A stretch of DNA of 54,344 bases from an uncultured Clostridia bacterium (GTDB lineage: Bacteria > Bacillota > Clostridia > Oscillospirales > Ruminococcaceae): assembly GCA_947627985.1 (NCBI GenBank), contig CANQYD010000013.1, forward strand, positions 1 to 54,344, written 5' to 3'. Below the pieces are notes generated by a model, which was given only the letters and a program-made list of their open reading frames with translations, had not been told where the DNA came from and did no database searches. This document shows, one piece after another, positions 16,105-23,861 of this stretch (position 1 is the first letter of the stretch; the number at the start of each line of letters is the position of its first letter). A program made the position numbers and the translations under genes.

Positions 16105-17010
16105 ATGCTTCCATGGCTGCTCCTTGCCGCAGTTTTCGCGGTCGGCGTCGCCCTCGCGATCCGGCTGATCCTTTTACACCGCGGTATCGACGAAGCGCTT
16201 TCCGAGTTCGACCGGCTGATTTCCGAGGACACAAATTCGCTGATTACTCTCTCAGGCGGTGATCGGCACCTTCGGCGGCTCGCGTCTGGTCTGAACAAAT
16301 CCCTCGGGGACTTAAAGCGGTTGAGACGGCAATATCAGTCCGGCGACCGGGAGATCAGAGACGCGGTCACAAACATCTCCCACGATCTGAGAACCCCGCT
16401 GACGGCGATCTGCGGCTATCTTGAGCTGTTAAAAAAAGAGGAAAAATCTCCGGCAGCCGAGCGATACATCGGCTTCATCGAGAACCGAACCGAGGCGCTG
16501 AAATCGCTTACCGAGGAGCTTTTTAGGTATTCGGTGATCCTCTCGACTTCGGAGGATATGGCGATGTCCCGGGTGGACGCGTCTGCGGTGCTTGAGGAGT
16601 GCGTCGCCGGGTTTTATGCGGCTTTTACCGATAGGGGGATCGAGCCGAAGATCACGCTTCCCGAGAATCGGGTGACGCTGAATCTCAATCGGGACGCTCT
16701 TTCGCGTGTTTTCGGGAATATTTTGAGTAACGCGCTTAAATATTCCGACGGCGATCTTGAGATAGTTATGGAGGATTCCGGCGACGTGCGGTTTACGAAT
16801 TCGGCTGAAAATCTCGGCGAGATCGACGTCGGGCGGCTTTTTGACAGATTTTTCTCGGTGGAAGCCGGGAAGAATTCGACCGGTCTCGGTCTCGCGATAT
16901 CAAAAGCTCTGGTCGAGCACATGGGCGGCACCACCTCCGCAACCTACTCCGCGGGCAGGCTGACGATTGAGATCAGCTGGTGCGCCGGAAAAGGCGTCAG
17001 TGAGGATTGA
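16105..17010 (+). CDS. sensor histidine kinase, single transmembrane helix
   Basis: 301 residues. One membrane helix (about 3-25), a linker, the DHp domain with phospho-acceptor H93 (NISHDLRTPLTAICGYLELL), and a HATPase domain with N box NILSNALKYS, F-box DRFFSVEAG and G box STGLGLAISK. There is no exported sensor domain. Kinases of this shape usually sit beside a response regulator and a bacitracin/lantibiotic-type ABC exporter. Here the exporter lies upstream, but no regulator gene is present and about 1 kb of repeat DNA lies between. The gene has its own consensus promoter. Confidence 0.93.
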   Translation: MLPWLLLAAVFAVGVALAIRLILLHRGIDEALSEFDRLISEDTNSLITLSGGDRHLRRLASGLNKSLGDLKRLRRQYQSGDREIRDAVTNISHDLRTPLTAICGYLELLKKEEKSPAAERYIGFIENRTEALKSLTEELFRYSVILSTSEDMAMSRVDASAVLEECVAGFYAAFTDRGIEPKITLPENRVTLNLNRDALSRVFGNILSNALKYSDGDLEIVMEDSGDVRFTNSAENLGEIDVGRLFDRFFSVEAGKNSTGLGLAISKALVEHMGGTTSATYSAGRLTIEISWCAGKGVSED

Positions 17011-17150
17011 CCGGCAATTTTTAGCTGAATTATGGAAAATTCATGGGGTATGACGAGCGGAATATTTTATGTCTGTCTATATTTATTGATTTAAATCGAT
17101 GATATATCTAAATTTAAAAGCGATAAGTGGACATGGGTGACTATTCATAT
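17011..17150. other. AT-rich stretch after kinase gene
   Basis: No gene. Low-GC sequence (for example ATATTTATTGATTTAAATCG) unlike its surroundings. No clear terminator for the kinase gene was seen. Confidence 0.4.
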
Positions 17151-17312
17151 TTCCAGAGCTTGGCACTATTTCCCCTGCAATGTGAAACAACACATCTTTA
17201 CCGAAGCAGCAGCTATTTGCCTCGCTTCGCTCGGCAAACCTGAGGGGAGAACCCTTTTATAAAAAGGGTTCTCCCCTATAACCCCTCTCCTAAATTTCAC
17301 CCTCTCCCCGAA
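17150..17312. repeat. hairpin mosaic, no gene
   Basis: Contains ATTCATATTTCCAGAGCTT and TTGCCTCGCTTCGCTCGGC, pieces also found at 6318-6410, followed by an AGAACCCTTT/AAAGGGTTCT inverted repeat (about 17250-17273). Confidence 0.5.
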
Positions 17313-17460
17313 CCCCCTCCCCCTAAAAGGGGGAGGGGGTTTGCTCAACTATAAGTCTGTGCAGACTTTGACGGGGTGGGGGTCTGCTTAAAATAGCATT
17401 CGTTCATTTTCCGGCGGAAAATGAACGAATACCTTTTAACTATGGGTCGGGCAGGGAGGG
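17313..17460 (+). repeat. hairpin-cassette repeat, copy B
   Basis: Same order as 6117-6265: hairpin 17313-17323/17329-17339, AAGTC/GACTT hairpin, constant word CTGCTTAAAATAGCA ending at 17398, a 14-bp perfect hairpin (arms 17399-17412 and 17416-17429), then TACCTTTT. The outer half of the 14-bp stem differs from copy A in both arms. Confidence 0.75.
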
Positions 17461-17720
17461 AATTACTGTTCGGTGCTGCTACTATGTTGGGGACAACTCT
17501 TGCAGGGTTTTCCCGCAGACGAGGGGTTTTGTCTGCAAGACAACCAAGGCGAGCGTTCAACAACGCGATTAAAACTCTTTGAGCCGACCGAGGCGAGCAT
17601 TTCTGCCGAGGAAAGGCGAAAAGATAGTTTTAACGCTTTGTTTGCCGAGGAAAGTCGAGCAGGAACAAAACCGGCATGAAATGGGATTCAGCAGCCTTGA
17701 AAGGCTGGCGAACTTTTTGC
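17461..17720. repeat. hairpin mosaic related to 61-400
   Basis: Shares CCCGCAGACG.GGGGTTTTGTC, ACAAAACCGGCATG and GCAGCCTTGAAAGGCTGGCG plus the following T-run with the other islands. No coding region recognised up to the end of prfB at 17897. Confidence 0.5.
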
Positions 17721-17859
17721 CTTATCTCTCAAAACCTTACCGCACCTTTTGCCCCCGCCATCTGTTTTCAGCCATCAGCCGGGGCATTTGCAGGTAATGT
17801 TGCCTTACATTTTCACAACCCTCAGGTATCGCTTTGTCCCACAAAGCCCTATCGCATAT

Positions 17860-17902
17860 TCTATCATCTAATCTCTAACCATCTACCGTCTAACGTCTAT
17901 TT
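17860..17902 (+). repeat. heptad array running into the prfB stop codon
   Basis: TCTATCA, TCTAATC, TCTAACC, (A), TCTACCG, TCTAACG, TCTATTT. The last unit overlaps the prfB stop (17897-17899). Confidence 0.75.
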
Positions 17903-19015
17903 CGCAATCTCACCATTGGACAGCGCCTTGAGGTAGGCGTTGATGAAGCCGTCGAGGTCGCCGTCCATCACGGCGTGGACGTTGCCGTTCTCGAAGCCGG
18001 TCCGGTGGTCCTTGACGAGCGTGTACGGCATGAAAACGTAGGACCTGATCTGCGATCCCCATGCGATTTCCTTCTGCACGCCCTTGATGTCCTCGATTTT
18101 TGAGAGATGCTCGCGTTCCTTGATCTCGACGAGCTTTGCGATCAGCATTTTCATCGCGTAATCGCGGTTCTGGACCTGGCTCCTCTGGGTCTGGCAGGAG
18201 GTGACGATCCCCGTCGGGATATGCGTGAGCCGGACCGCGGACGATGTTTTGTTGATATGCTGACCTCCCGCGCCCGATGAGCGGAAGACGTCCATCTTGA
18301 TGTCCTCCGGTCTCACTTCGACGCTCATGTCTTCGTTGATTTCCGGCATCACCTCGACCGCCGAGAATGAGGTGTGCCGCGATCCCGAAGCGTCAAACGG
18401 GGATATCCTGACGAGGCGGTGGATACCCGATTCGCTTTTTAAATATCCGTATGCGTTCTCGCCCTCAACTATCACGGAAGCCGACTTTATGCCCGCGTCC
18501 CCGCCGTCTACGGAATCAAGAAGAGTGACCTTATAGCCATGTGCCTCGCCCCATCTTATATACATTCTCAAAAGCATCTCGGTCCAGTCCTGAGCCTCGG
18601 TGCCGCCGGCTCCGGCGTGGAAGTTAAGGATTGCGTTGGAGCTGTCGTATTCGCCGGTCAGAAGGGTGCTGAGGGTCAGCTCATCGATCTTTTTTTCCAT
18701 CTTGTCGAGCTCGTTTTTGATGTCCTCGATGATGGAGTCGTCCGGCTCCTCGCCGTACATCTCGATGAGCGTCGCGACGTCCTCGGCGGAGGCGTTCAGA
18801 CGTCGGTCGCTCTCGACTTTATTTTCGAGAGATTTTGTCTTTTGAAGGATTTTCTGGGATTTTTCCGCGTCATCCCAAAAACCCGGTTCTGCGGCTTTGA
18901 GGTGGAGCTGTTCGATTTCTTCCTTAGCCGTCTCGATGTTGAGGACGGAGTGCAGCTCCTTGAGTTTCGGCATAAGATCGTTCAGCCGCTGATTAAGTTC
19001 GTCGATCAGTATCAT
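17897..19015 (-). CDS. prfB: peptide chain release factor 2
   Basis: 372 residues. RF2 ends translation at UGA and UAA. It carries the RF2 stop-recognition tripeptide SPF in RISPFDASGSRHTS and the GGQ peptide-hydrolysis motif in RSSGAGGQHINKTSSAVRLTHIP. Of the possible starts, the ATG at 19015 has GGAGG five bases upstream; the ATG at 19045 has no ribosome site, although the frame is open. There is no in-frame UGA near the start, so the programmed frameshift known from many prfB genes is absent here. Transcribed from its own promoter. Confidence 0.96.
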   Translation of the reverse strand: MILIDELNQRLNDLMPKLKELHSVLNIETAKEEIEQLHLKAAEPGFWDDAEKSQKILQKTKSLENKVESDRRLNASAEDVATLIEMYGEEPDDSIIEDIKNELDKMEKKIDELTLSTLLTGEYDSSNAILNFHAGAGGTEAQDWTEMLLRMYIRWGEAHGYKVTLLDSVDGGDAGIKSASVIVEGENAYGYLKSESGIHRLVRISPFDASGSRHTSFSAVEVMPEINEDMSVEVRPEDIKMDVFRSSGAGGQHINKTSSAVRLTHIPTGIVTSCQTQRSQVQNRDYAMKMLIAKLVEIKEREHLSKIEDIKGVQKEIAWGSQIRSYVFMPYTLVKDHRTGFENGNVHAVMDGDLDGFINAYLKALSNGEIAK

Positions 19016-19060
19016 GTTTTCCTCCGATTTGATTGCCATAGGCATATTTATTCATTATGT

Positions 19061-19089
19061 ATTGTAGCATATGCGGGGTGGAAAGTCAA
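19061..19089 (-). promoter_or_regulatory. promoter of prfB
   Basis: On the minus strand: TTGACT (19089-19084), 17-bp spacer, TACAAT (19066-19061). Confidence 0.85.
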
Positions 19090-19106
19090 GCATAGGGGAC
19101 AGATGA

Positions 19107-19229
19107 GATGCGGTCGAAGCGACCGCATCAAGAGGACAGAAGTCAGATATCGGATTGTCAGAATTTCAAGGTGTCACCGTTGGTGACAGATTTAATAAGT
19201 GAGAATAATGAGGGCTGTTTGTACACTCC
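19107..19229 (-). repeat. 123-nt structured repeat, copy B (inverted)
   Basis: Read on the minus strand it begins GGAGTGTACAAA and ends in GATGCGGTC/GACCGCATC. Relative to copy A one base pair of this hairpin is changed on both sides. The element fills the space between the divergent promoters of prfB and the sugar ABC importer. Confidence 0.8.
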
Positions 19230-19245
19230 CATTTTCTCTTTTCTC

Positions 19246-19274
19246 TTTACTTTTCCCAATTATCATGCTATAAT
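19246..19274 (+). promoter_or_regulatory. promoter of ABC importer operon
   Basis: TTTACT (19246-19251), 17-bp spacer, TG-extended TATAAT (19269-19274). Confidence 0.75.
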
Positions 19275-19312
19275 ATCCCCAAATAACATCACCTCAGAAG
19301 GGCGTGAAGCAA

Positions 19313-20413
19313 ATGAAGGTAGTTTTAGAACACATTACAAAAATTTTTCCCGGGAGGGGAAGAGGCGCGAAGGCGACGGTTGCCGCAAACGATCTGACGT
19401 TTGAAATCCCCGACGGCGAGCTCATCGCGCTTTTGGGACCTTCCGGCTGCGGAAAAAGCACGGCTTTAAACCTCATCAGCGGTCTGCAAAAGCCCACCGA
19501 AGGTCGCATATTCTTCGGCTCCGACGACGTCACCGATCTTCCTCCCGAAAACAGGGGAGTGGGCTTGGTATTCCAAAATTATGCTCTTTACCCGCACTTA
19601 AGCGTGATGGACAACATCATCTTCCCCCTCGGAAACCTTCGCGGCAAGGAAAAAATGTCCAAAGAAGAGATGCACAAAAAAGCTCACGAGATCGCAAAAC
19701 TCGTTCAGATCGACGAGCTTATGGACCGCAAACCAGCCGAACTCTCGGGAGGTCAGCAGCAAAGAGTGGCGATCGCAAGGGCTTTGGTGAAGATGCCGAA
19801 GGTGCTTTTGCTCGATGAACCTCTCTCAAACCTTGACGCGAGACTCAGACTTCAGACCCGCGAGGAGATAAAGAGGATCCAGCGGGAGACCGGGATCACG
19901 ACGGTCTTTGTCACCCACGATCAGGACGAGGCGATGAGCATTTCCGACCGTATCATCGTCATGAAAGAGGGCACGATCCAGCAGATAGGCGGTCCGCAGG
20001 AGGTATATGACAGCCCGGCTAACCTGTTTGTCGCAAACTTTCTGGGCACGCCCCCGATAAACGTCTTTTCGGGTCATGTCAGAGCAGGGGAGCTCTATAT
20101 CGGCGAAAACGACGTCCTAAAAGTGAAGGGCGCGCCCGACGGAGAAGTCTTTGCCGCGATACGTCCCGAAGGGTTTATTCTTGATGAAAACGGACCCTTT
20201 GAGTGCGCGCTCGGAAGAGTGGAAGTCATGGGCAGGGATATCAGCGTCGTCTCGACACATCACGATTCTCAAAATGAAGTCATCCGCTCGATAATCAGCG
20301 CCGAGAACCGGGTCGATACGTCCAAAAAGACAGTCAGATTCTTCCTCAAACCGAAAAAGACCTTCCTCTTTGACAAAAAGACCGAGGCAAGGATAGATTT
20401 TGAGATCGCGTGA
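19313..20413 (+). CDS. sugar ABC importer ATPase, UgpC/MsmK type
   Basis: 366 residues. Walker A GPSGCGKST (about 43-51), Q-loop VFQNYALYPHLSVMDNI, signature [14 protein letters not shown], Walker [14 protein letters not shown]-loop FVTHDQDEA. The C-terminal 130 residues are the TOBE/MalK-type regulatory domain of carbohydrate importers (IRPEGFIL). It energises the permeases encoded next. The ATG at 19313 is preferred to the GTG at 19304 because of its distance from AGAAGGG. It is the first gene of a four-gene operon. Confidence 0.93.
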   Translation: MKVVLEHITKIFPGRGRGAKATVAANDLTFEIPDGELIALLGPSGCGKSTALNLISGLQKPTEGRIFFGSDDVTDLPPENRGVGLVFQNYALYPHLSVMDNIIFPLGNLRGKEKMSKEEMHKKAHEIAKLVQIDELMDRKPAELSGGQQQRVAIARALVKMPKVLLLDEPLSNLDARLRLQTREEIKRIQRETGITTVFVTHDQDEAMSISDRIIVMKEGTIQQIGGPQEVYDSPANLFVANFLGTPPINVFSGHVRAGELYIGENDVLKVKGAPDGEVFAAIRPEGFILDENGPFECALGRVEVMGRDISVVSTHHDSQNEVIRSIISAENRVDTSKKTVRFFLKPKKTFLFDKKTEARIDFEIA

Positions 20414-20422
20414 GGTGAAAAT

Positions 20423-21313
20423 ATGGAGAACAAAAGCGCTAAGGGCTGGCTCTATCTTCTGCCGGCGATGATTTTCTTGGGCGTGTTCATGGTCTATCCG
20501 CTGATCGACGTCTTTATCTACTCCTTCGAGGAGGGCTATAATTCAGCCTCCCAGACATTTTTCGGCACGGGTATATATAACTACTCCTACGTCCTCCACG
20601 ACCCCTATTTTTTACAGGCGGTCAAAAATACCTTTATCCTCGTCATCTGCACGGTGCCGCTTTCAACTCTTATCGCCCTCGGGATATCCTACGGGCTGTC
20701 GTCGATAAAGCCGCTAAGAGAGCTCTATCAGACGGTATTTTTCCTTCCCTACGTCACAAACACCCTTGCCGTGGGCTTGGTATTCATGATACTCTTTCAG
20801 AAAAACGCCTACACCGACGGCTTGGTGAACCTGTTTTTAGGGCTCTTCGGGATAAGTCCCGTCGATTTTATAGACGGACCCTACTGGGCGAAGATGTTTG
20901 TTTTATGCTTTTACACGATCTGGGTCGTCCTGCCGTTTAAGATACTGATCCTCACGAGCGCTCTTGCCTCCGTAGATGAAGAATATTACAGCGCCGCAAG
21001 GATCGACGGCACCCGTCCCTTCAGGATTTTTTACAAGATCACCCTGCCGATGATTTCCCCCATGCTCTTTTATCTAATAATCACCGGCTTTATCGGTGCT
21101 TTCAAAGCCTACAGCGACGCCGTCGCGCTCTTCGGCACGAATTTAAACGCCAGAGAGATGAACACCATCGTCGGCTATGTCTACGACATGCTCTACGGCA
21201 ACAGCGGAGGATATCCGTCATACGCATCAGCCGCCGCGATTATCCTCTTTGCGATAGTTCTGACCATCACCTGCATAAACCTTCTGGTCAGCAAAAAATA
21301 TGTCCACTACTGA
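20423..21313 (+). CDS. carbohydrate ABC importer permease, MalF/UgpA type
   Basis: 296 residues with six membrane helices and the EAA loop SVDEEYYSAARIDGTRPFRIFYKITLPMISP (about residues 187-218) that couples to the ATPase. It starts with a short cytosolic N-terminus and MIFLGVFMVYPLIDVFIYSF as helix 1, typical of the family. GAGGTG precedes the ATG, nine bases after the ATPase gene. Together with the next gene it forms the membrane pore. The sugar or glycerol-phosphate substrate cannot be read from the sequence. Confidence 0.93.
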   Translation: MENKSAKGWLYLLPAMIFLGVFMVYPLIDVFIYSFEEGYNSASQTFFGTGIYNYSYVLHDPYFLQAVKNTFILVICTVPLSTLIALGISYGLSSIKPLRELYQTVFFLPYVTNTLAVGLVFMILFQKNAYTDGLVNLFLGLFGISPVDFIDGPYWAKMFVLCFYTIWVVLPFKILILTSALASVDEEYYSAARIDGTRPFRIFYKITLPMISPMLFYLIITGFIGAFKAYSDAVALFGTNLNAREMNTIVGYVYDMLYGNSGGYPSYASAAAIILFAIVLTITCINLLVSKKYVHY

Positions 21314-21325
21314 CGAGGTGAGAAA

Positions 21326-22195
21326 ATGAACCGCGATATATTAAAAAAGGAAAGGGACTCAAAGCGCAGGGAGATAATAAGAAAGGTCTTTATCTATCTT
21401 ATACTGACCGTATGGGCAATAATCGTTCTCTTTCCGTTTTACTGGATGATTTTAACGTCGGTGAAGAATTACGCCTCCTACAACTCGGAGTATATCCCGA
21501 AATTTTTCACCCTCGCGCCTACCCTTGAAAACTACGTCTCGGCGTTTACGACCGTCCCGCTCGGCAGATATTTTTTAAACACCGTTATCTTCACTGTCGT
21601 GACGACGGCTTTGATGCTTGTAGTGACGGTGCCCGCCGCGTTTGCTTTCTCACGTCTTCAGTTTAAAGGCAGGGACGCCGTCTTTACGCTCTTTCTGTCG
21701 ATGATGATGATACCGTACGAGCTCGTCATCATAACAAACTACACTACCGTCACAAACTTAAACCTGAGAAACACCTTCACCGGTCTGATCCTGCCCTCGG
21801 TAACGAGCATATTCTATATCTATCTTTTAAAGGAGAATTTCTCGCAGATTCCCGACGAGCTCTACTACGCCGCAAAGGTAGACGGTACGAGGGATTTTAA
21901 GTACCTGATGAAGGTCATGCTCCCCATCTGCCGACCGACAGTCGTCACGATAACGATATTAAAAGTTATTGAATGCTGGAACAACTACGTCTGGGCAAGG
22001 CTTGTGACCGACGATCAGAACTACTTCCTCGTCTCAAACGGCATTCAGGAGATCAGGGAAAACGGCTTCGGGAGGGAGAATATCCCGGCGATGATGGCTG
22101 CGGTCGTCGTCATCTCGGCTCCGCTGATAATCCTGTTCCTGATTTTCAGAAAGAAGATCATGGAAGGCGTCGCGAGAGGGGGAACGAAGGGATGA
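21326..22195 (+). CDS. carbohydrate ABC importer permease, MalG/UgpE type
   Basis: 289 residues, six helices, EAA loop IPDELYYAAKVDGTRDFKYLMKVMLPICRP (about 174-203). The first helix VIVLFPFYWMILTSVKN and the region MMMIPYELVIITNYTTV are typical of MalG-like partners. GAGGTG precedes the ATG at 21326. The stop overlaps the start of the binding-protein gene by four bases (ATGA 22192-22195), so both are translationally coupled. Confidence 0.93.
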   Translation: MNRDILKKERDSKRREIIRKVFIYLILTVWAIIVLFPFYWMILTSVKNYASYNSEYIPKFFTLAPTLENYVSAFTTVPLGRYFLNTVIFTVVTTALMLVVTVPAAFAFSRLQFKGRDAVFTLFLSMMMIPYELVIITNYTTVTNLNLRNTFTGLILPSVTSIFYIYLLKENFSQIPDELYYAAKVDGTRDFKYLMKVMLPICRPTVVTITILKVIECWNNYVWARLVTDDQNYFLVSNGIQEIRENGFGRENIPAMMAAVVVISAPLIILFLIFRKKIMEGVARGGTKG

Positions 22196-23781
22196 AAAGG
22201 CTTTTTTCCGTACTTTTGGCGATATCGGCGATCATCTCCCTCACAGCCTGCCACGGCTCCCGAAAAACTGCCGCTTTTGAGGTGCCGGAGAATTTTGATA
22301 CCCAAAAGAATTACGAGATCACCTTCTGGGCGAAAAACGACACCAACGTCACCCAGACGAGGATCTATGAAAAGGCGATCTCGGATTTTGAGGATCTGTA
22401 TCCGAACATCACCGTAAATCTGCGGCTTTATACCGACTACGGCAGGATTTATAACGACGTCATCACAAACATCTCGACCGGCACCACCCCGAACGTCTGC
22501 ATAACATATCCCGACCACATCGCGACCTACAAGACGGGTCAGAACGTAGTCGTGCCTTTGGACGATCTCTTTGACGATGAAAAATACGGTCTCGGCGGGT
22601 CGGAATTAAAATTTGATTCTCCCACAAAAGATGAGATAATCCCGCAGTTTTTGGGGGAATGCTTCCTTGACGGGCAGCACTATGCGCTTCCCTTTATGCG
22701 CTCGACTGAGGCTTGCTACATCAACAAAACTTTAGTTGAAAAGCTGGGTTATGAAATTCCCGAAAAGCTGACATGGGACTTTGTCTGGGAGGTCTCGGAA
22801 GCCGCCATGAAAAAGAACCCCGACGGCACGTTTGCGGTGAACGGGCAGAAGGTCATGATCCCGTTTATCTACAAATCCACCGACAACATGATGATACAGA
22901 TGCTTAAACAAAAGGGCGCGGGGTATTCGACCGACGCGGGAAAGATCGAGATATTTAACGACACCGCAAAGGAGCTGCTTGAGACTATCGCTGTCCATGC
23001 CGGAACCGGAGCTTTCTCGACGTTTCAGATATCGAGCTACCCCGGCAATTTCCTGAACGCCGGGCAGTGCGTCTTCGCGATAGATTCGACAGCGGGTGCC
23101 ACATGGATGGGCTCCGACGCGCCGCTCTCGGATATCCACGAGGGGAATATCGTCGACTTTGAGACCGAGGTCACGGTGATACCTCAGTTTGACCCCGACC
23201 ACCCGCAGATGATATCGCAGGGTCCGTCGGTCTGCCTCTTTAACAAAGACGACCCGCAGGAGGTCCTCGCCTCCTGGCTCTTCCTGCAATTTCTTCTGAC
23301 AAACGACGTGCAGATAGCGTATTCCCAGACCGAGGGGTACGTACCCGTCACCTCAAAGGCTCAGGATTCCGATGTTTATCGGGATTATCTTTCGCGCTGC
23401 GGCGAGGACGACGATCTGCATTACGACATAAAGATCAAAGCCGCGAAGCTTCTTTTGGATCACACCGGAGATACCTTCGTCACCCCGGTATTCAACGGTT
23501 CGGCGTCGCTTCGCTCTGCTGCGGGGCAGATGATCGAGAACGTCGCAAAATCGGTAAGGCGCCACGAGACGGTGGACGATCAGTATTTCACAAAGTTAAA
23601 AGGTGATATAACATCACTCTATCGCCTCGACAGCGTGTCTGCGGACCTGTCGGGCAGGGAAAATTTAGGAGAACTTCCCGTCACCGCGAAGCTGCTTTTA
23701 GGTGCGCTTTGCTCAGCTTGGGTGTTGATTGGGGCATGCTTTATGTCACAAAGGCTGAAAAAAAGGCGAAAAGGCAAATAA
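22192..23781 (+). CDS. sugar-binding lipoprotein of ABC importer with extra C-terminal membrane helix
   Basis: 529 residues. Signal peptide with lipobox LTAC, Cys20 lipidated. Residues 35-470 are a family 1 extracellular solute-binding domain (NYEITFWAKNDTN, ISQGPSVCLFNKDDPQEVLASWLFLQFLL). Unusually, the protein ends with a hydrophobic helix (about 500-518, LLLGALCSAWVLIGACFM) and the basic tail KKRRKGK, a stop-transfer signal. It should thus be anchored at both ends. The frame is open far upstream, but the ATG at 22192 is the start: it overlaps the permease stop and begins the signal peptide. Confidence 0.93.
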   Translation: MKRLFSVLLAISAIISLTACHGSRKTAAFEVPENFDTQKNYEITFWAKNDTNVTQTRIYEKAISDFEDLYPNITVNLRLYTDYGRIYNDVITNISTGTTPNVCITYPDHIATYKTGQNVVVPLDDLFDDEKYGLGGSELKFDSPTKDEIIPQFLGECFLDGQHYALPFMRSTEACYINKTLVEKLGYEIPEKLTWDFVWEVSEAAMKKNPDGTFAVNGQKVMIPFIYKSTDNMMIQMLKQKGAGYSTDAGKIEIFNDTAKELLETIAVHAGTGAFSTFQISSYPGNFLNAGQCVFAIDSTAGATWMGSDAPLSDIHEGNIVDFETEVTVIPQFDPDHPQMISQGPSVCLFNKDDPQEVLASWLFLQFLLTNDVQIAYSQTEGYVPVTSKAQDSDVYRDYLSRCGEDDDLHYDIKIKAAKLLLDHTGDTFVTPVFNGSASLRSAAGQMIENVAKSVRRHETVDDQYFTKLKGDITSLYRLDSVSADLSGRENLGELPVTAKLLLGALCSAWVLIGACFMSQRLKKRRKGK

Positions 23782-23795
23782 TTTCGGTTTGGTAC

Positions 23796-23823
23796 TTGAC
23801 ATGATTAAAAAAATGAGTATAAT
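23796..23823 (+). promoter_or_regulatory. promoter of lipoprotein gene 23862
   Basis: TTGACA (23796-23801), 16-bp spacer, TATAAT (23818-23823). GTCGGTAG follows, as at the promoter of 5127. A small GTATC/GATAC hairpin lies at 23831-23843. Confidence 0.85.
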
Positions 23824-23861
23824 GTCGGTAGTATCATGGATACTGAAAGGAGACTTTTTAA

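Noticed and set aside
17897-19015. Programmed frameshift in prfB
   Set aside because: The frame is continuous from the ATG at 19015 and no in-frame UGA occurs near the start.
18539-19186. 215-codon open frame opposite prfB
   Set aside because: Antisense shadow of prfB, which has clear RF2 motifs.
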